DNA of 64,000 nucleotides, taken from assembly GCA_016716885.1 (NCBI GenBank), contig JADJUV010000007.1, forward strand, positions 1 through 64,000, read 5' to 3'. Position numbers and translations under genes: made by a program. The notes beneath the pieces are model-generated. The model saw only the letters and a list, made by a program, of their open reading frames with translations. It was not told the origin of the DNA and ran no database searches. Positions 1 through 10,647 of the stretch are shown here, in pieces. Every line of letters begins with the position of its first letter. Within the stretch, counting starts at the first letter, position 1. This DNA comes from Candidatus Trichofilum aggregatum. Lineage in GTDB: Bacteria > Chloroflexota > Anaerolineae > Promineifilales > Promineifilaceae.

Positions 1-224
1 CGTTCAGGCCGTAAGCGGGTGCGCTCAGATGAGAGTGGTTGAGGTTGATGAGGCGGGTGGAAATCCGCAAGGAAATCCGCTATTACAAACCAGGCCAACA
101 CAAGGCCACCAGGATAGAAAGCAGGTTTTGCCAACCCAGGGGAGTAAGTGAACCATTCAGACATATTCGCCATTATAACGCTGACCCATTGATTTGGGGG
201 TTGCTATCGCTTTCAAGAAAAGAT

Positions 225-287
225 TTGGTTTGTCGTGACCGCTTTGGCGAGCTAGCACCAACCCGCTAAACGGTCACGACAAACCAA
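225..287. repeat. Dispersed hairpin repeat, copy 1
   Basis: A perfect 17-bp inverted repeat (225-241 with 271-287) encloses a loop containing GCTAGC. The core TGACCGCTT/CGGTCA and the preceding AAGAAAAGATTT-like stretch recur at 56484-56560, and a partial copy occurs near 22236-22260, so this is a dispersed family. It lies in a stretch (1-290) without a convincing gene, downstream of the broken cyclase gene. It could act as a terminator-like structure, but no T-run follows. Confidence 0.65.
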
Positions 288-301
288 GAATTGGTCACGA
301 T

Positions 302-3300
302 TCAGGATTCATCTGACGTTCGTGCCCTGAAATGCCTGGTTGATATAACGATGGGAAGGCACACCAAAGGAAGTTCTGCCGCAATTTGTGCTCCTGAATG
401 CGGTTGGCGGTCGCGTGCAATTTCTCGTAAGCGTCGTGCAAAATCAGCCGTGCCCGCGCCCCATCCACCAGTCGAAACAGTTGCCAACAATGCCCATAAA
501 CCCGGAAACGGTCTTCTATCCCTTCCCAGTAGCCGCTTGCATGTAGGCAAGCGCGGTTTCAGCCAATGCCCGCGCGCAACCATTGAATCCTGACGCAGAT
601 GCAAATAGGCCAGTTCGGCCTGAGTCTCGATGATGAGGCCATCCAGGTGCATAGCCTGCCGCTCCGGGAGCGCCTGTTCTAACCAGTTTTTGCCTCATCA
701 CAACGGCTGAGGGACAGGGCACGCGGCCGTGTAAAGGTTCCAGCCGTAATTGAGCATAATCCGCAACCCAATTCTGCGCCACCTGCAACTGATTGCTCCA
801 CCCAGGCCAAGGCCGCGGCCCCATCACCCGCCCACCAGGCCGCATAACCCAGGTTGAGTCACAATCGCCCTCATCCCGGCGATGGGCAACCCCACGGGTG
901 AGGGTGCAGGGGCTTGCTCAAATATTATTGCCGCCCTGGGCTAACTCCCCATGACGCAAATAGAGATTGCCCAAATTATTGTAGAGGCGGCCTGCCCCAA
1001 CAATTCGTCCATTTCCTGCTTCAAGGGTAAACATTCCTCATAACAGGTTAACGCCTTGTCTGGTTCCCCTAACTCGCCATATACACCCCCAAATTGAGCA
1101 GTGAGATGGAAATATCGTGCCGATCTCCTAACTGGCGGCGTAGAAACAGCGCTTCTTCAATGTAAGCCTGGGCCTCGCGGTAGTTCAGCGAAGCCGTGAG
1201 GACATTACCCACGCTGTTCAGCAGTAACGCCTCCAGGCGAAGTTCCTGAGCCTCACGAGCTAACGCCAGGGCCTGGGTAATTTTGCTGAAGGCTTTTTCA
1301 TGCTCGCCACTGCGCAATAGACCTTCACCCCATTCATTATAGATTCGGGCTTCTAACGTGGGGAATCCGGCTCCCTGAATCATACCGACCAATGGGGCCA
1401 CCAGGTCGAGCGCGGCCGCGTAGTTTTTGGTCACCTGCACATAACTTACCTCTAGCAGACGCGCCTCAGCCTGCCGCCACAAACCATCCTCGCCTTGCCA
1501 ATGGGCCGTTAGCTCCAGCAGGCGGCTAATATCCTGCCACTGGGCTTCTCGTTCGCCCAACAGGTCATACACCTTTCCCGCTGCCAGAGCAGGTCGTAGT
1601 GAACCGCCTGATCATCCAACGGGATGAGGGGCCAGAGCGCGGCTAAAGTAGGCGATGGCCTCACGGTTGGCATAGTGCGCGGCCGCGTGCTCTCCGGCTT
1701 TGATGGCATAGGTACATTCCTGCTGGGGCATCTGGGCCTGCCCATAATGGTAAACCAGGTCCGGGTAATAACTGCTCAGGTCAGTGTCATGGACTTGCTC
1801 ATAAGCCGCGGCCGCCAGTCCATGAAGCTCGCGCAAGCGGGAACGGAGTTGCATCTCATAAGCCGCATCCCGCAAAGGGTGTGCTTAAAGAGATAACGCC
1901 ATTCGCTCAGGGCCATCCAGATTTGCTCTTGCTCCAGCTTCCTGCACATCTGGCAAGACATCCGCCTGTAACATTTGCGACAAAATCCGCACCTCAAACT
2001 CCCGGCCCAACACGGCGGCCACTTTGACCACATCTTTGATACGCCCGGCCAACCGGTCAATGCGAGCCATGAGGATGGCGTTGATGCTGGCCGGAATGGT
2101 GAAAGCCGTCGCCTCGACCGTCCAACCCTGGGGTGTCAGGGTCAATAACCCGTTTTCCCGAAAGTAGGTCAGCAATTGTTGGGCAAAGAACGGATTGGCC
2201 TGGCTTTTTCCCACAAAACGGTGCAAGGTGGGTGTGATAGGATGGTGCAGGATGGATTCGGCCAGGGGTGGTCAAGCGGCCGCGGACAAAACGTTCAGGT
2301 CTAGTTCCAGCAAGGTGTACCGGGAGCCAGGGAAAATTGCGGCGCGAACCATCATCATAATACCGTGAGGTCAAAACGATCAGGAGCGGCACCGCCTCAA
2401 CCTGGCGCGTTAGCGTCGTCAACAACTCCTGGGAAGCCTCATCCAGCCAATGGGCATCTTCTATTTCTAGCACCACTGGCCGCCCACGGCTCTCGGCCAA
2501 AATCAGGGTTTTAAGGGCCTGGATGGTGTTGCGATAACGGCCGGGCGCATCGAGGGTTTCGTACAGGGAGCCGGGCCAATGATGGCCCAACAGAGCGCCC
2601 AGGATGGATTGGGTACGGCTGAGTTCGGTGCGGAGCGCGGCCGCGTCCGAGTCATCAGGCAACTGAGCCATAACCTGCGCCAATTTGTTGACAAAACGGC
2701 CCGGTTTTCCGCTGGTGTGGCTTCGGGCAGTTGGGCAAAGTAGCGGCGCAACCAATAAACAAACGGACTAAATGCCTGAGGCACAATGGCATCAGCCTGC
2801 CCAATGAACCAGCTAACCCGCTCACCACAGGTTTGGTGCAACGTGTAGGTGAGGTGGGATTTGCCGATACCCGCTTCACCATACAAAATAATCACCCCGG
2901 CAAAACGACCTTCCCACAACGGTTGGGCAAACGTTATTAAGCGGTCTAATTCCTCATCACGCCCAATCATCTGTTGGGTAAAGAACTTATCCACGGTAGA
3001 GCGCACGGCCAACAGCCGGTAGGTCGTAGCTGGTTGGGTAAATCCCTTGTAGACAAATTCCCCCGCCCAGGCAAAACTGAAATCCACCTGTTGCGCCACG
3101 GCTTCGGCCACCACAATCTGACCCCAGGTTGCTTCCATAACCTGGCGTGCGGCCAGATTAACGATGCTTCCCAGGCAAGTATATTTGCACACAAGGGGGC
3201 ACCAATCATCCCGGCGAAGACCAGACCAAAGGCCATGCCTGCTCGCCATTGCAACCCGGCCACGGGCTGTTGCTCCAGACTATCACGCAGGTCAAGAAGA

Positions 3301-4211
3301 AAATTGAGGGCGCGTTCCTGATCGCGCTCATGGGCGATGGGCGCACCAAAATACAGAAGCAACACGCCCCCCTTGTCGCCAAACTCCACCTCGTTGAAGT
3401 GCCCACCCCAGCGCCGCGCCCCCGTAATGACCCGGCTGATGAACGCATTAAGTTCGGCCACGGGCAAACCCGCCATGAAGGAGATAAACACAATGGCGGC
3501 ATCACGAAATTCTCCCGGGCCGATTTGTTCTGGGTGTATGGTGGGGAAAAAATGGGGTTGGTGAGTGGAATGGTAGGGGGCCGGTGGCTCGGCGGGCGGA
3601 TATTCCACCAGGCCCAGCAAACGGCTGAACGCCGCATCTTCTGGCAAGGGGGATAGATGGGCACTGTGCGGTGGCAACCAGGCTCGCAAATGGTAATCAA
3701 CAATGATGTCGCCGGATTGGGCATAATCTTCAGCCAGGGCACAGCGCTCGATGCCGCGGCCGCGGAAAAAGTAGGCTCGTTGGCTCTCTGGCCCCGCCAC
3801 GCCCCACACCACCTTCCCCACCGAGAGGCCCATCCGCACGGCCAGGGTAAACGTGCCAAAGGGGGTGGCCTGGTGTTTTTCTTGTTCGATGAGGTGGTGG
3901 ATAGCCAGCGCGGCCGCGCACGCCCGCACTGGTTCGTCCAGGGGAAAAACGGCAGTGAAGGCGTCCCCGGCAAAGCCGGTGATAAAACCTTTTTGCTCGT
4001 AAACCGCCTGGACAATAGGGGAGAAAACTTTGTTGAGGATGGTGGAAAGCGTTTCGGCCCCGTCGCGGCCGCGTTGCATAAACGCTTGAGTCATGGCCGT
4101 AAAGCCCGACATATCCATGAACAATGTCACCGCATCCAGCGATCCCTCGTGCTGTCCAGCAGCAAATTGCTCATCAATGAACTGGGGAATTAAGTTGAAT
4201 GGCGCGTTCAT
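302..4211 (-). pseudogene. Adenylate/guanylate cyclase - AAA ATPase - TPR regulator, broken by at least eight frameshifts
   Basis: The start at 4211 opens a class III nucleotide cyclase domain with the metal-binding part LFMDMSGFTAMTQAF and FAGDAFTAVF, followed by a second cyclase-like unit. The coding signal then changes frame near 3190, 2700, 2300, 1925, 1880, 1635, 1580 and 1080 and continues to about 300. After the cyclase comes an AAA/NACHT-type ATPase (Walker A LYGEAGIGKS, then EIEDAHWLDEAS), then a helical TPR-like half (for example LLRSGEHEKAFSKITQALAL). The rebuilt length of about 1,300 residues fits cyclase-ATPase-TPR regulators. Genes next to it need few or no corrections, so real decay is likely for at least some breaks. 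Sequencing indels could account for others. Confidence 0.8.
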
Positions 4212-4241
4212 CCCATACCCTCCCTTTTACCGAAACTGTTT

Positions 4242-5348
4242 TTATTGGTGGAGAAATTCGGCCAGGAGCAAATGGAAATGGTGAACACCATTTTCCCGTT
4301 TCACGGAGAAGCGGCCGCGGTTATAAGCGCGTGAATGCAACCCTCTCTGTACCGTCTCACAAATCTCTATATCCTCTTTTTGCACCTGATCACTAAAGGC
4401 GATGGATTGTTGCATACTCTCCCAACCCGGCCCCGTGCCTGGCTGTTCAAAGTACCATTCAAACACCGTCAACGTCCGCTCTTGATCCAGCGGGATGATG
4501 ATGTTGATCTGTAAGTTATCGGGGTAAAAATTGAGCATAACATTGGGAAAAACCCAATAATACAAGGCTTGAGCTTCCGCTTCGGTACGCAGGTAGCGGC
4601 GGTCTACATCGTGGGCCGGGTTATCACTGGCGGGCCGGAAAGGGGCGTGCTGGAAAGAGTGGTAACGGAACGTATCCACCCGGTATTCGTCATAATCCAG
4701 TTCGCGGAACAAACCAGGGTGAGCAATGGGGATGTGATACCCTTCCAGGTAGTTGTCTATGTACACTTTCCAGTTGCAATTGATGAGGTAATCGCGCCGT
4801 TCTACCAGGGTCATGTGATCAATGTTCAGCCCCGCGGCCGCGACCTCTTGCCGTATCTGCCCATAATAATGAGCAAAGGGCTGACACTCAGGATCAAGAT
4901 TGACAAAAATAAACGGCCCCCACGCTTCAACGGCTACCGGCTCCAGGCAAACCGCCTCTTTTTGCCAGTTTTGCACCCCCTCAAACTCCGGCGCATTGAG
5001 CAACCGACCATCCAGGCCATACGTCCAGCCGTGATAGGCACATTGCAAACTTTTGCGGTTGCCTCGCCCCTTAGCCACCGGCCCCGCCCGATGTTGACAC
5101 ACGTTAAAGAAGGCGCGTAACTGATTATCTTTGCCTCGGGTAATAACCAGCGGCTCTCCCATCACCTCACAAGTAAAAAAGTCGCCGGGTCGAGATACCA
5201 TCTCTGTGCGCCCCACGGGTTGCCAGGTGCGCCAGAACAGCTTCTCTTTTTCCACTTGTAGATAAGACGCATCCGTATACCAGCGGGACGGTAACGTCTC
5301 CGCCAGGGTCAGGTCATCAGTCGGGGCGTAATCGGTTAATGACAACAT
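4242..5348 (-). CDS. Rieske non-heme iron oxygenase, large subunit (choline/carnitine/betaine monooxygenase-like)
   Basis: This 368-residue protein carries a Rieske [2Fe-2S] site with C84, H86, C103 and H106 (CQHRAGP, then CAYHGW). A mononuclear iron site follows, with H205 and H210 (GYHIPIAH) and a candidate third ligand D276 in NFYPDN. Family members oxidise quaternary amines or aromatics with O2 and electrons from a separate reductase, which is not in the window. The architecture and the C-terminal half fit the choline monooxygenase/GbcA/CntA group better than ring hydroxylases. MttB, GcvT-like, FtcD and betaine-type ABC genes nearby support a methylated-amine substrate, but the exact substrate is inference. 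The MFS gene lies immediately upstream and is probably co-transcribed. Confidence 0.88.
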   Translation of the reverse strand: MLSLTDYAPTDDLTLAETLPSRWYTDASYLQVEKEKLFWRTWQPVGRTEMVSRPGDFFTCEVMGEPLVITRGKDNQLRAFFNVCQHRAGPVAKGRGNRKSLQCAYHGWTYGLDGRLLNAPEFEGVQNWQKEAVCLEPVAVEAWGPFIFVNLDPECQPFAHYYGQIRQEVAAAGLNIDHMTLVERRDYLINCNWKVYIDNYLEGYHIPIAHPGLFRELDYDEYRVDTFRYHSFQHAPFRPASDNPAHDVDRRYLRTEAEAQALYYWVFPNVMLNFYPDNLQINIIIPLDQERTLTVFEWYFEQPGTGPGWESMQQSIAFSDQVQKEDIEICETVQRGLHSRAYNRGRFSVKRENGVHHFHLLLAEFLHQ

Positions 5349-5450
5349 GTTTTGGATTTTTGACGAAGGTCCAAGAGATTTAGTTCGGTTTGTGCGCCTT
5401 TGACGCTCAGGGTTCGCGGACGAAAAAGGTATTCAGCAGAAATGCCCCAC

Positions 5451-6623
5451 TCACGCTACCGCGGACACAACACCAAGTCCCCACGGTCCCACTGCCGTAT
5501 AAGCGGCCGAGCTGGTAATACCCGCCAAAGCTGTGCCAATGAGACCAAACATGGCGCCAAAGGTCAACATCTTGCCCCGCTGTTCAGGAACCTGCTCAGA
5601 CAACAAGGCCAGGTTGCTGACAATAGCAAACTCAAAGCCAAAACGGGCGAATAAAAAGCCGATAAGCAAAGGGACAAAACCCTGATTGACGACTGGGAGT
5701 AAGAGAAAGCTGATGGCGGCCAGGGCCGTGGCGCCGATGACACTACGCCGTTTGCCTATGCGATCACTCACCAGACTGACGAGTACGCTGGCACATAAAT
5801 CAGCCACGCCAAATACAGCGGCGACTTGTCCTAACGCGGCCGCGTCCAGCCCATACTCATTCTGTAGCCAGGTGCCATAATTCAGGAACACATGCCAGGT
5901 AGCGAACATAATCAGCCCACCCCCAACCAGCACAGCCCAGGCCGAACGACGATTCTCGCCTAGCTGCACAAAGTCGGCCAGCGTGGGCAGTTGTGGTGTC
6001 GCGGCCGCGGCCCCTAACCCATTATGCCCCTCTCTGGCGGATGGCAAGGCCCGAAAAACAAACGACATCACCAGCAACACTCCAGCAATAATAAAAAACG
6101 GCACGCGCCAACTGGTCAGCCCGATAAGCTCCCCGGCCACCAATAAACCCAAAATTCCAGCCAAGGCCCAGGCGTATTCCATGATGCCCAAACCCCGGGC
6201 GCGTTGGTTATAGGGCAGACGACTGCTCAAATATGCCTGAAGTGCCGGTATAAATGAGAAAGTGCCCATGCCCATCAATACCATCCCCACCAGAGCCAGC
6301 GGCCAGCCTGAGCTACTACCCACCACGAGAAAGCCCGCGGCCGCGAGCATTAACCCCAGCCGCATGACCAGTCGGTAGCTGGTACGGTCCATCAATAAAC
6401 CAAACAGGGGCGACAAAAGCCCCATGAGGCTTCGGGCGCTCACCAACCGCCCCATCACGGGGGCGGAAACGCCCAGCCCCGCCGCGATGATGGGGTAAAA
6501 AGGGAAAAAGAGTTGGATGCCCGTATCGGTGAAGAACCGGGTCAACAGCCCTAAGGCAATCAAACGGCGAACGGACAGCTCAGGTTTTTGGGTAGCAGGA
6601 AGGGGGGAAGGCGGATTAACCAT
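5451..6623 (-). CDS. Major facilitator superfamily transporter
   Basis: This 390-residue integral membrane protein has about 12 hydrophobic segments and an MFS motif A-like loop after TM2 (GLLMDRTSYRLVMR), repeated in the second half as VSDRIGKRRS. It is a predicted secondary transporter in the cytoplasmic membrane, substrate unknown. The listed frame ends at GVVSAVA, slightly short of a normal last helix. A one-base shift there would open a further frame (GISAEYLFRPRTLSV...) that ends at 5337, inside the start of the Rieske gene. A single indel near 5455-5470 is therefore plausible and would give translational coupling of the two genes. I see no substrate-specific signature. Confidence 0.85.
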   Translation of the reverse strand: MVNPPSPLPATQKPELSVRRLIALGLLTRFFTDTGIQLFFPFYPIIAAGLGVSAPVMGRLVSARSLMGLLSPLFGLLMDRTSYRLVMRLGLMLAAAGFLVVGSSSGWPLALVGMVLMGMGTFSFIPALQAYLSSRLPYNQRARGLGIMEYAWALAGILGLLVAGELIGLTSWRVPFFIIAGVLLVMSFVFRALPSAREGHNGLGAAAATPQLPTLADFVQLGENRRSAWAVLVGGGLIMFATWHVFLNYGTWLQNEYGLDAAALGQVAAVFGVADLCASVLVSLVSDRIGKRRSVIGATALAAISFLLLPVVNQGFVPLLIGFLFARFGFEFAIVSNLALLSEQVPEQRGKMLTFGAMFGLIGTALAGITSSAAYTAVGPWGLGVVSAVA

Positions 6624-6831
6624 TAATGGATGACCTCAGGGAAAGAGAATGGCGATTGTATTCACTTTGACTGCGGCCGCAAACCACCGTTTTTCGCCTG
6701 GCCGAATAGTCACCAACTCAGATTCTCCTCGGTCAGAAAAATAATAATTGTATTGCTTTTACCCCAGTCACTGTGTACACTTTTTCCGTCGTTGTTTTCA
6801 TCTTGCACGGGTTGGAGAGCAAAATCATCTT

Positions 6832-9800
6832 ATGAAAAATTGGTCCTTGGTGGCTACTTCAGCCATTACATTCGTCATCTACCTGCTTTTTTTCTCGACC
6901 CAAACCCTCAACGCCCAAGCGCCATCCTTTCCCCAAACGCCCCTTTTAGACAGCTTTAACCGCGTCAATGGCCCTATTGGGCAGAGCTGGAGCGGAGCAA
7001 CAACCGGATACAGCATCATCAATAATCGGTTGGATGTAGGTGGTGGTGGAGCCGCATTTTGGTCAGCCAACAGTTTCGGGGCCAACCAGGAAGCATATGT
7101 CACCCTCAGCACCATTGATCAAAATGCCGAAGAGATCAACCTGATTCTTAAAGCCCAGAGCCAGACCCAATGGCAAAGTGGATCTCTGGTCATTTGGTAC
7201 GATCCCGTCAATCGAAATGTCTCAGTCTGGACCTATGGCAGTGGCGGCTGGACGCAATGGGGAGCCAATATTGCCGTTACCCTGGTCAATGGGGATCGTT
7301 TGGGTGCACGAGCCAGTGCCAACGGACAAGTTGAGGTGTATCGCAACAGTACTCTACTGGGCACACGGGATCTCAGTAGTTGGACTTATTCGGCCGGAGG
7401 GGGCTACATTGGTCTCTGGATGATTAACGCGGGTAATGCCGTAGTAGATGATTTTGGGGGCGGGCAAATAGGAGCAACGCCGAACCCTACCGCTACTTCT
7501 ACTTCTCTACCACCGCCTACACCAACGCCGAGTCGCACCCCTACCGCGACCGCTTTACCCGCTACCTCTACTTTAACGGCAACTGCAATCGCACCTACGG
7601 CGACGCCAAGCCGCACCCCCACTGCGACCGCTTTACCACCTACAGCCACTTTTACCGTAACCTTAATTCCTCCCACGGCAACACCAAGCCGTACCCCTAC
7701 AGCCACTTCTCTCCCGCCTACACCTACTTTTACGGCCACGCCCGTTTTGCCTGTACCAACATCCGATCCGAATGCTTTTCCCACAACCGGATTGTTAGAC
7801 GCCTTCAATCGAGCGAATGGGGTTATAGGCAGTGGCTGGGCGGGTGATACCAGTGGATTTGCTATCAACAATAACCGTCTCGATGTAGGGTCTGGGGGAG
7901 ATGTTCTTTGGGCCAATTCCTCTTTTGGCTCCAACCAGGAAGCCTATGTCACGTTATCTACCATTGACGCCAGTGCCGTAGAGATTAACCTGGTGCTCAA
8001 ATCGCAGAGCCAGAATCAATGGCAATCGGGGGCATTGGTTATCTGGTATTATCCCAGTGGGGGCTGGGTTTCTGTCTGGACCTATGCCCCGGTGAGTGGT
8101 TGGTCACAATGGGGGGCCAATATTCCCCTGACCCTGGTCAATGGGGATCGCCTGGGGGCACGAGCCACTGCGAATGGTACAGTGCAGGTTTATCGTAACA
8201 GCACGCTGGTAGCGACGCGCACGGTGAGTAGTTGGCCTTTCGCGGCCGCGGCCGGTTATATCGGTTTGTGGTTAGAAGGGGGGAGCAATGGTTTCCTAGA
8301 CGATTTTGGCGGTGGTAATGTGGGTACGGGCAGCCCAACCGCTACCCCTACACCTACCTTCACCCCTGTGCCACCGACGGCCACACCCACCCCAACAAGT
8401 TTGCCCACGTTGACACCCGTGCCGCCAACAGCCACACCCACCCCAACCCGTACACCGACCTTCACCCCAATTCCGCCCACCGCCCACACCCACCCTAACA
8501 CCCGTTCCAGCTACGGCTACACCTATACCCGCAACCCCTACGGCATCAGCCACGCCCCTGCCCCCCACCTTCACCCCCACGGCTACGGCCACTCCTGTGT
8601 CTGGCCCAACGGCCACACCCGGAGCCGGTGTGCCGGTGCTAGAATCGTTTGAAGGAGTGGAGACAGGCTGGGCGATTGGGCGGGACACCATGGGGAGTGG
8701 TAGTGTGGTCAGAGATGGGACGTTCGCGGCCGCGGGGTCTTTTGCCGCTCGTACCAGTACCAACAATGGGGGTACGGCCCAGGTTCGGGCTAACTTCTCC
8801 GCCCCTACCGGCAATTGGGGTGAACGCCCCGGCTCCTACCATTGGCAGTGGACCCAAGTCTACCTACCTTCCGCCACCGTGGCCCAACTCAGTAGCGGCG
8901 AATACCTGACCATTGCGGGCCTATGGCCCAATAGTAGCAATAATCATGGCTGGTTCTTGCGGGTGCGCCAGGGTGGTCAACTGTATGTCACCGGCTACCG
9001 CTATGATGGCTCGGCGGTCGAATTTAATGTTTATGGCACATTCCCCCAGGATCAATGGGTCAACCTGGAACTCGGTCTCCATTCCCAAAATGGACCTGGG
9101 GTCAAACGGGCTTTTGCCTTCCTGATCAATGGCAACTTCTACGGCTGGTACCATCAGGGGCACATGAATGGCGAAACCTATGACCGGATAGCCGTGGGTA
9201 TTCTCAATACCAACAGCCCCGATCCCCTGACCATTTATGTGGATGAGTGGCGACAACTGACGACAACCGCTTTTCCCGGTGGGCCAGATAATCGTTCCAC
9301 CGCCAACCTGCAAACCCAGGATTACCGCCAACAATCGGGCCTACAGTGGCAAATAGATTGGTCTACTTGGGAATGGAACCTGATCCAGCACCCCCAGTAT
9401 GGTCTCTACTCGGCCAATAACCGCCTGCAAAGCGGCCGCAACATAGATCGTATGCCCTCTCTCAATAGTGGCTGGGGTGAAATCGAAATAGATTGGCCCA
9501 ACGGAACCCCACCCGCCAATCTCCCAACATCTACTTTGGTCCCATGATCGGTTTCCGCAAAGACATTGCCGCCGAAGAAAATCTGGAAATTATTCCCATT
9601 GGTCAAGGGAATGGTCAGGTAAACCTCGTCTTTCAGGGATGGGTCAATGGTGGGCCTGTTCCGTTTGCCCAATGGCCCATGCCTTTGGCTTCTATCGGTG
9701 GGGGTTCTCAGATACCCGAACCGGGTGACATCATTCGGGCACGTTGGCAAGAGGTCGGCAATGGCTTGCTCAACGTGCGAGCCAGCTTCTATGACGTCAG

Positions 9801-9966
9801 CGCGGCCATTTGGTACGTGGATATCATCAACCACACCATAGATTTGACCAATATTGATGGCATTAATTTTGCCGATGGCTGGCACACCGCCTCGTCCATC
9901 ACCATTGATACCCAGTTCTATTCGATCCGGCGCTACACGGTGGGCACGGTGGAAACGTATCCGTAG
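6832..9966 (+). CDS. Large secreted modular protein with two concanavalin-like repeats and TP-rich linkers (two frameshifts)
   Basis: I prefer the ATG at 6832, which opens a signal peptide (MKNWSLVATSAITF...) ending near LNAQA. Two homologous beta-sandwich domains of about 180 residues follow (DSFNRVNGPIG...VDDFGGG and DAFNRANGVIG...LDDFGGG). They are joined by linkers rich in TPTAT and PPTPT. A third, different jelly-roll-like domain (LESFEGVETGW...) and a C-terminal domain follow. The frame changes in the linker near 8485 and again near 9515-9540, and the continuation is clean each time. Repaired, the protein has about 1,045 residues. It is likely a cell-surface or extracellular-matrix protein binding polysaccharide, and enzymatic activity cannot be assigned. 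A terminator follows at 9990. Confidence 0.75.
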
Positions 9967-9989
9967 TGAGCTATAACCAGTAACCCGTT

Positions 9990-10026
9990 AAACGCCTTCA
10001 CCATTCAAGTGAGGGCGTTTTGTTTT
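9990..10026 (+). terminator. Rho-independent terminator after the secreted protein
   Basis: Arms AAACGCCTTCAC (9990-10001) and GTGAGGGCGTTT (10009-10020) pair with one mismatch and are followed by TGTTTT. The hairpin lies 23 bp after the stop at 9966. Confidence 0.8.
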
Positions 10027-10088
10027 AGGACGGATGCGGGGACGTTGGTACAATTGGGCCACTTACCAAACACCTTCAAGGAGAACCC

Positions 10089-10577
10089 ATGCGCGTACGA
10101 ACAAGTTCAAATTCAATGGGATGTTTTGGCACGATCACCTTTATTTTTGTCTTTGTAGCGGTTGGATTGGGCCTTTTAATTGGTGGGGGTATTACTTATC
10201 GCAATGCTACAGCCACCCAAAGTTGGCCCACAGCCAACGGGGTCATCACTTCTGCCGAAATTTATGAAAGCCGGGATGAAGATGGTACATCCTACGGCCT
10301 TGACGTGAGTTATCGCTATTCGGTGAATGATACACCCTACACTGGCACCAGAATTTCCCTGACTGATTACAATAGTAGCCGCAGTTATGCGCAAGGTTTG
10401 CTGGAGAAATACAATGTAGACACGCCGGTTACTGTCTTCTATGACCCGGCAGACCCAGCCAAATCAGTTTTGGAAACAGGGGCCAACTGGGTTTCCTATA
10501 TGCTGATGGGCATGGGCTGTTGTTTTAGCCTTGTGCCGTTGTTTTTGATACCAGGCCTACTACGCGGCCGCAGGTAA
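10089..10577 (+). CDS. DUF3592-type membrane protein
   Basis: This 162-residue protein has one hydrophobic helix near the N-terminus (residues 12-35) and another near the C-terminus (about 136-158). An extracytoplasmic beta-rich domain lies between them, typical of DUF3592 proteins (SWPTANGVITSAEI...VTVFYDPADPAKSVLETG). The ribosome-binding site AAGGAG sits 6 bases before the ATG at 10089. The function of the family is not known. The gene stands alone between a terminator and a heptamer-repeat region. Its last codons (GRR) lie in a GCGGCCGC copy. Confidence 0.8.
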   Translation: MRVRTSSNSMGCFGTITFIFVFVAVGLGLLIGGGITYRNATATQSWPTANGVITSAEIYESRDEDGTSYGLDVSYRYSVNDTPYTGTRISLTDYNSSRSYAQGLLEKYNVDTPVTVFYDPADPAKSVLETGANWVSYMLMGMGCCFSLVPLFLIPGLLRGRR

Positions 10578-10645
10578 GAAGTGCTGAGTGCTGAGTGCTG
10601 AAGTGCTGAAGTGCTGAGTTCCCAGAGTTCCCACGAGTCTCCTCC
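10578..10645. repeat. Short tandem repeat tract (GTGCTGA-type heptamers, then AGTTCCC-type units)
   Basis: About five imperfect GTGCTGA units run into CAGAGTTCCCACGAGTCTCC. The tract fills the gap between the DUF3592 and MttB genes. Confidence 0.85.
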
Positions 10646-10647
10646 CC

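Noticed and set aside
39..593. Short plus-strand frames near the window start
   Set aside because: They overlap the broken cyclase gene or a hairpin and have no ribosome-binding site or protein-like composition.
7480..8640. TP-rich repeats as a tandem-repeat mobile element
   Set aside because: They are coding linkers with varied codons between protein domains.
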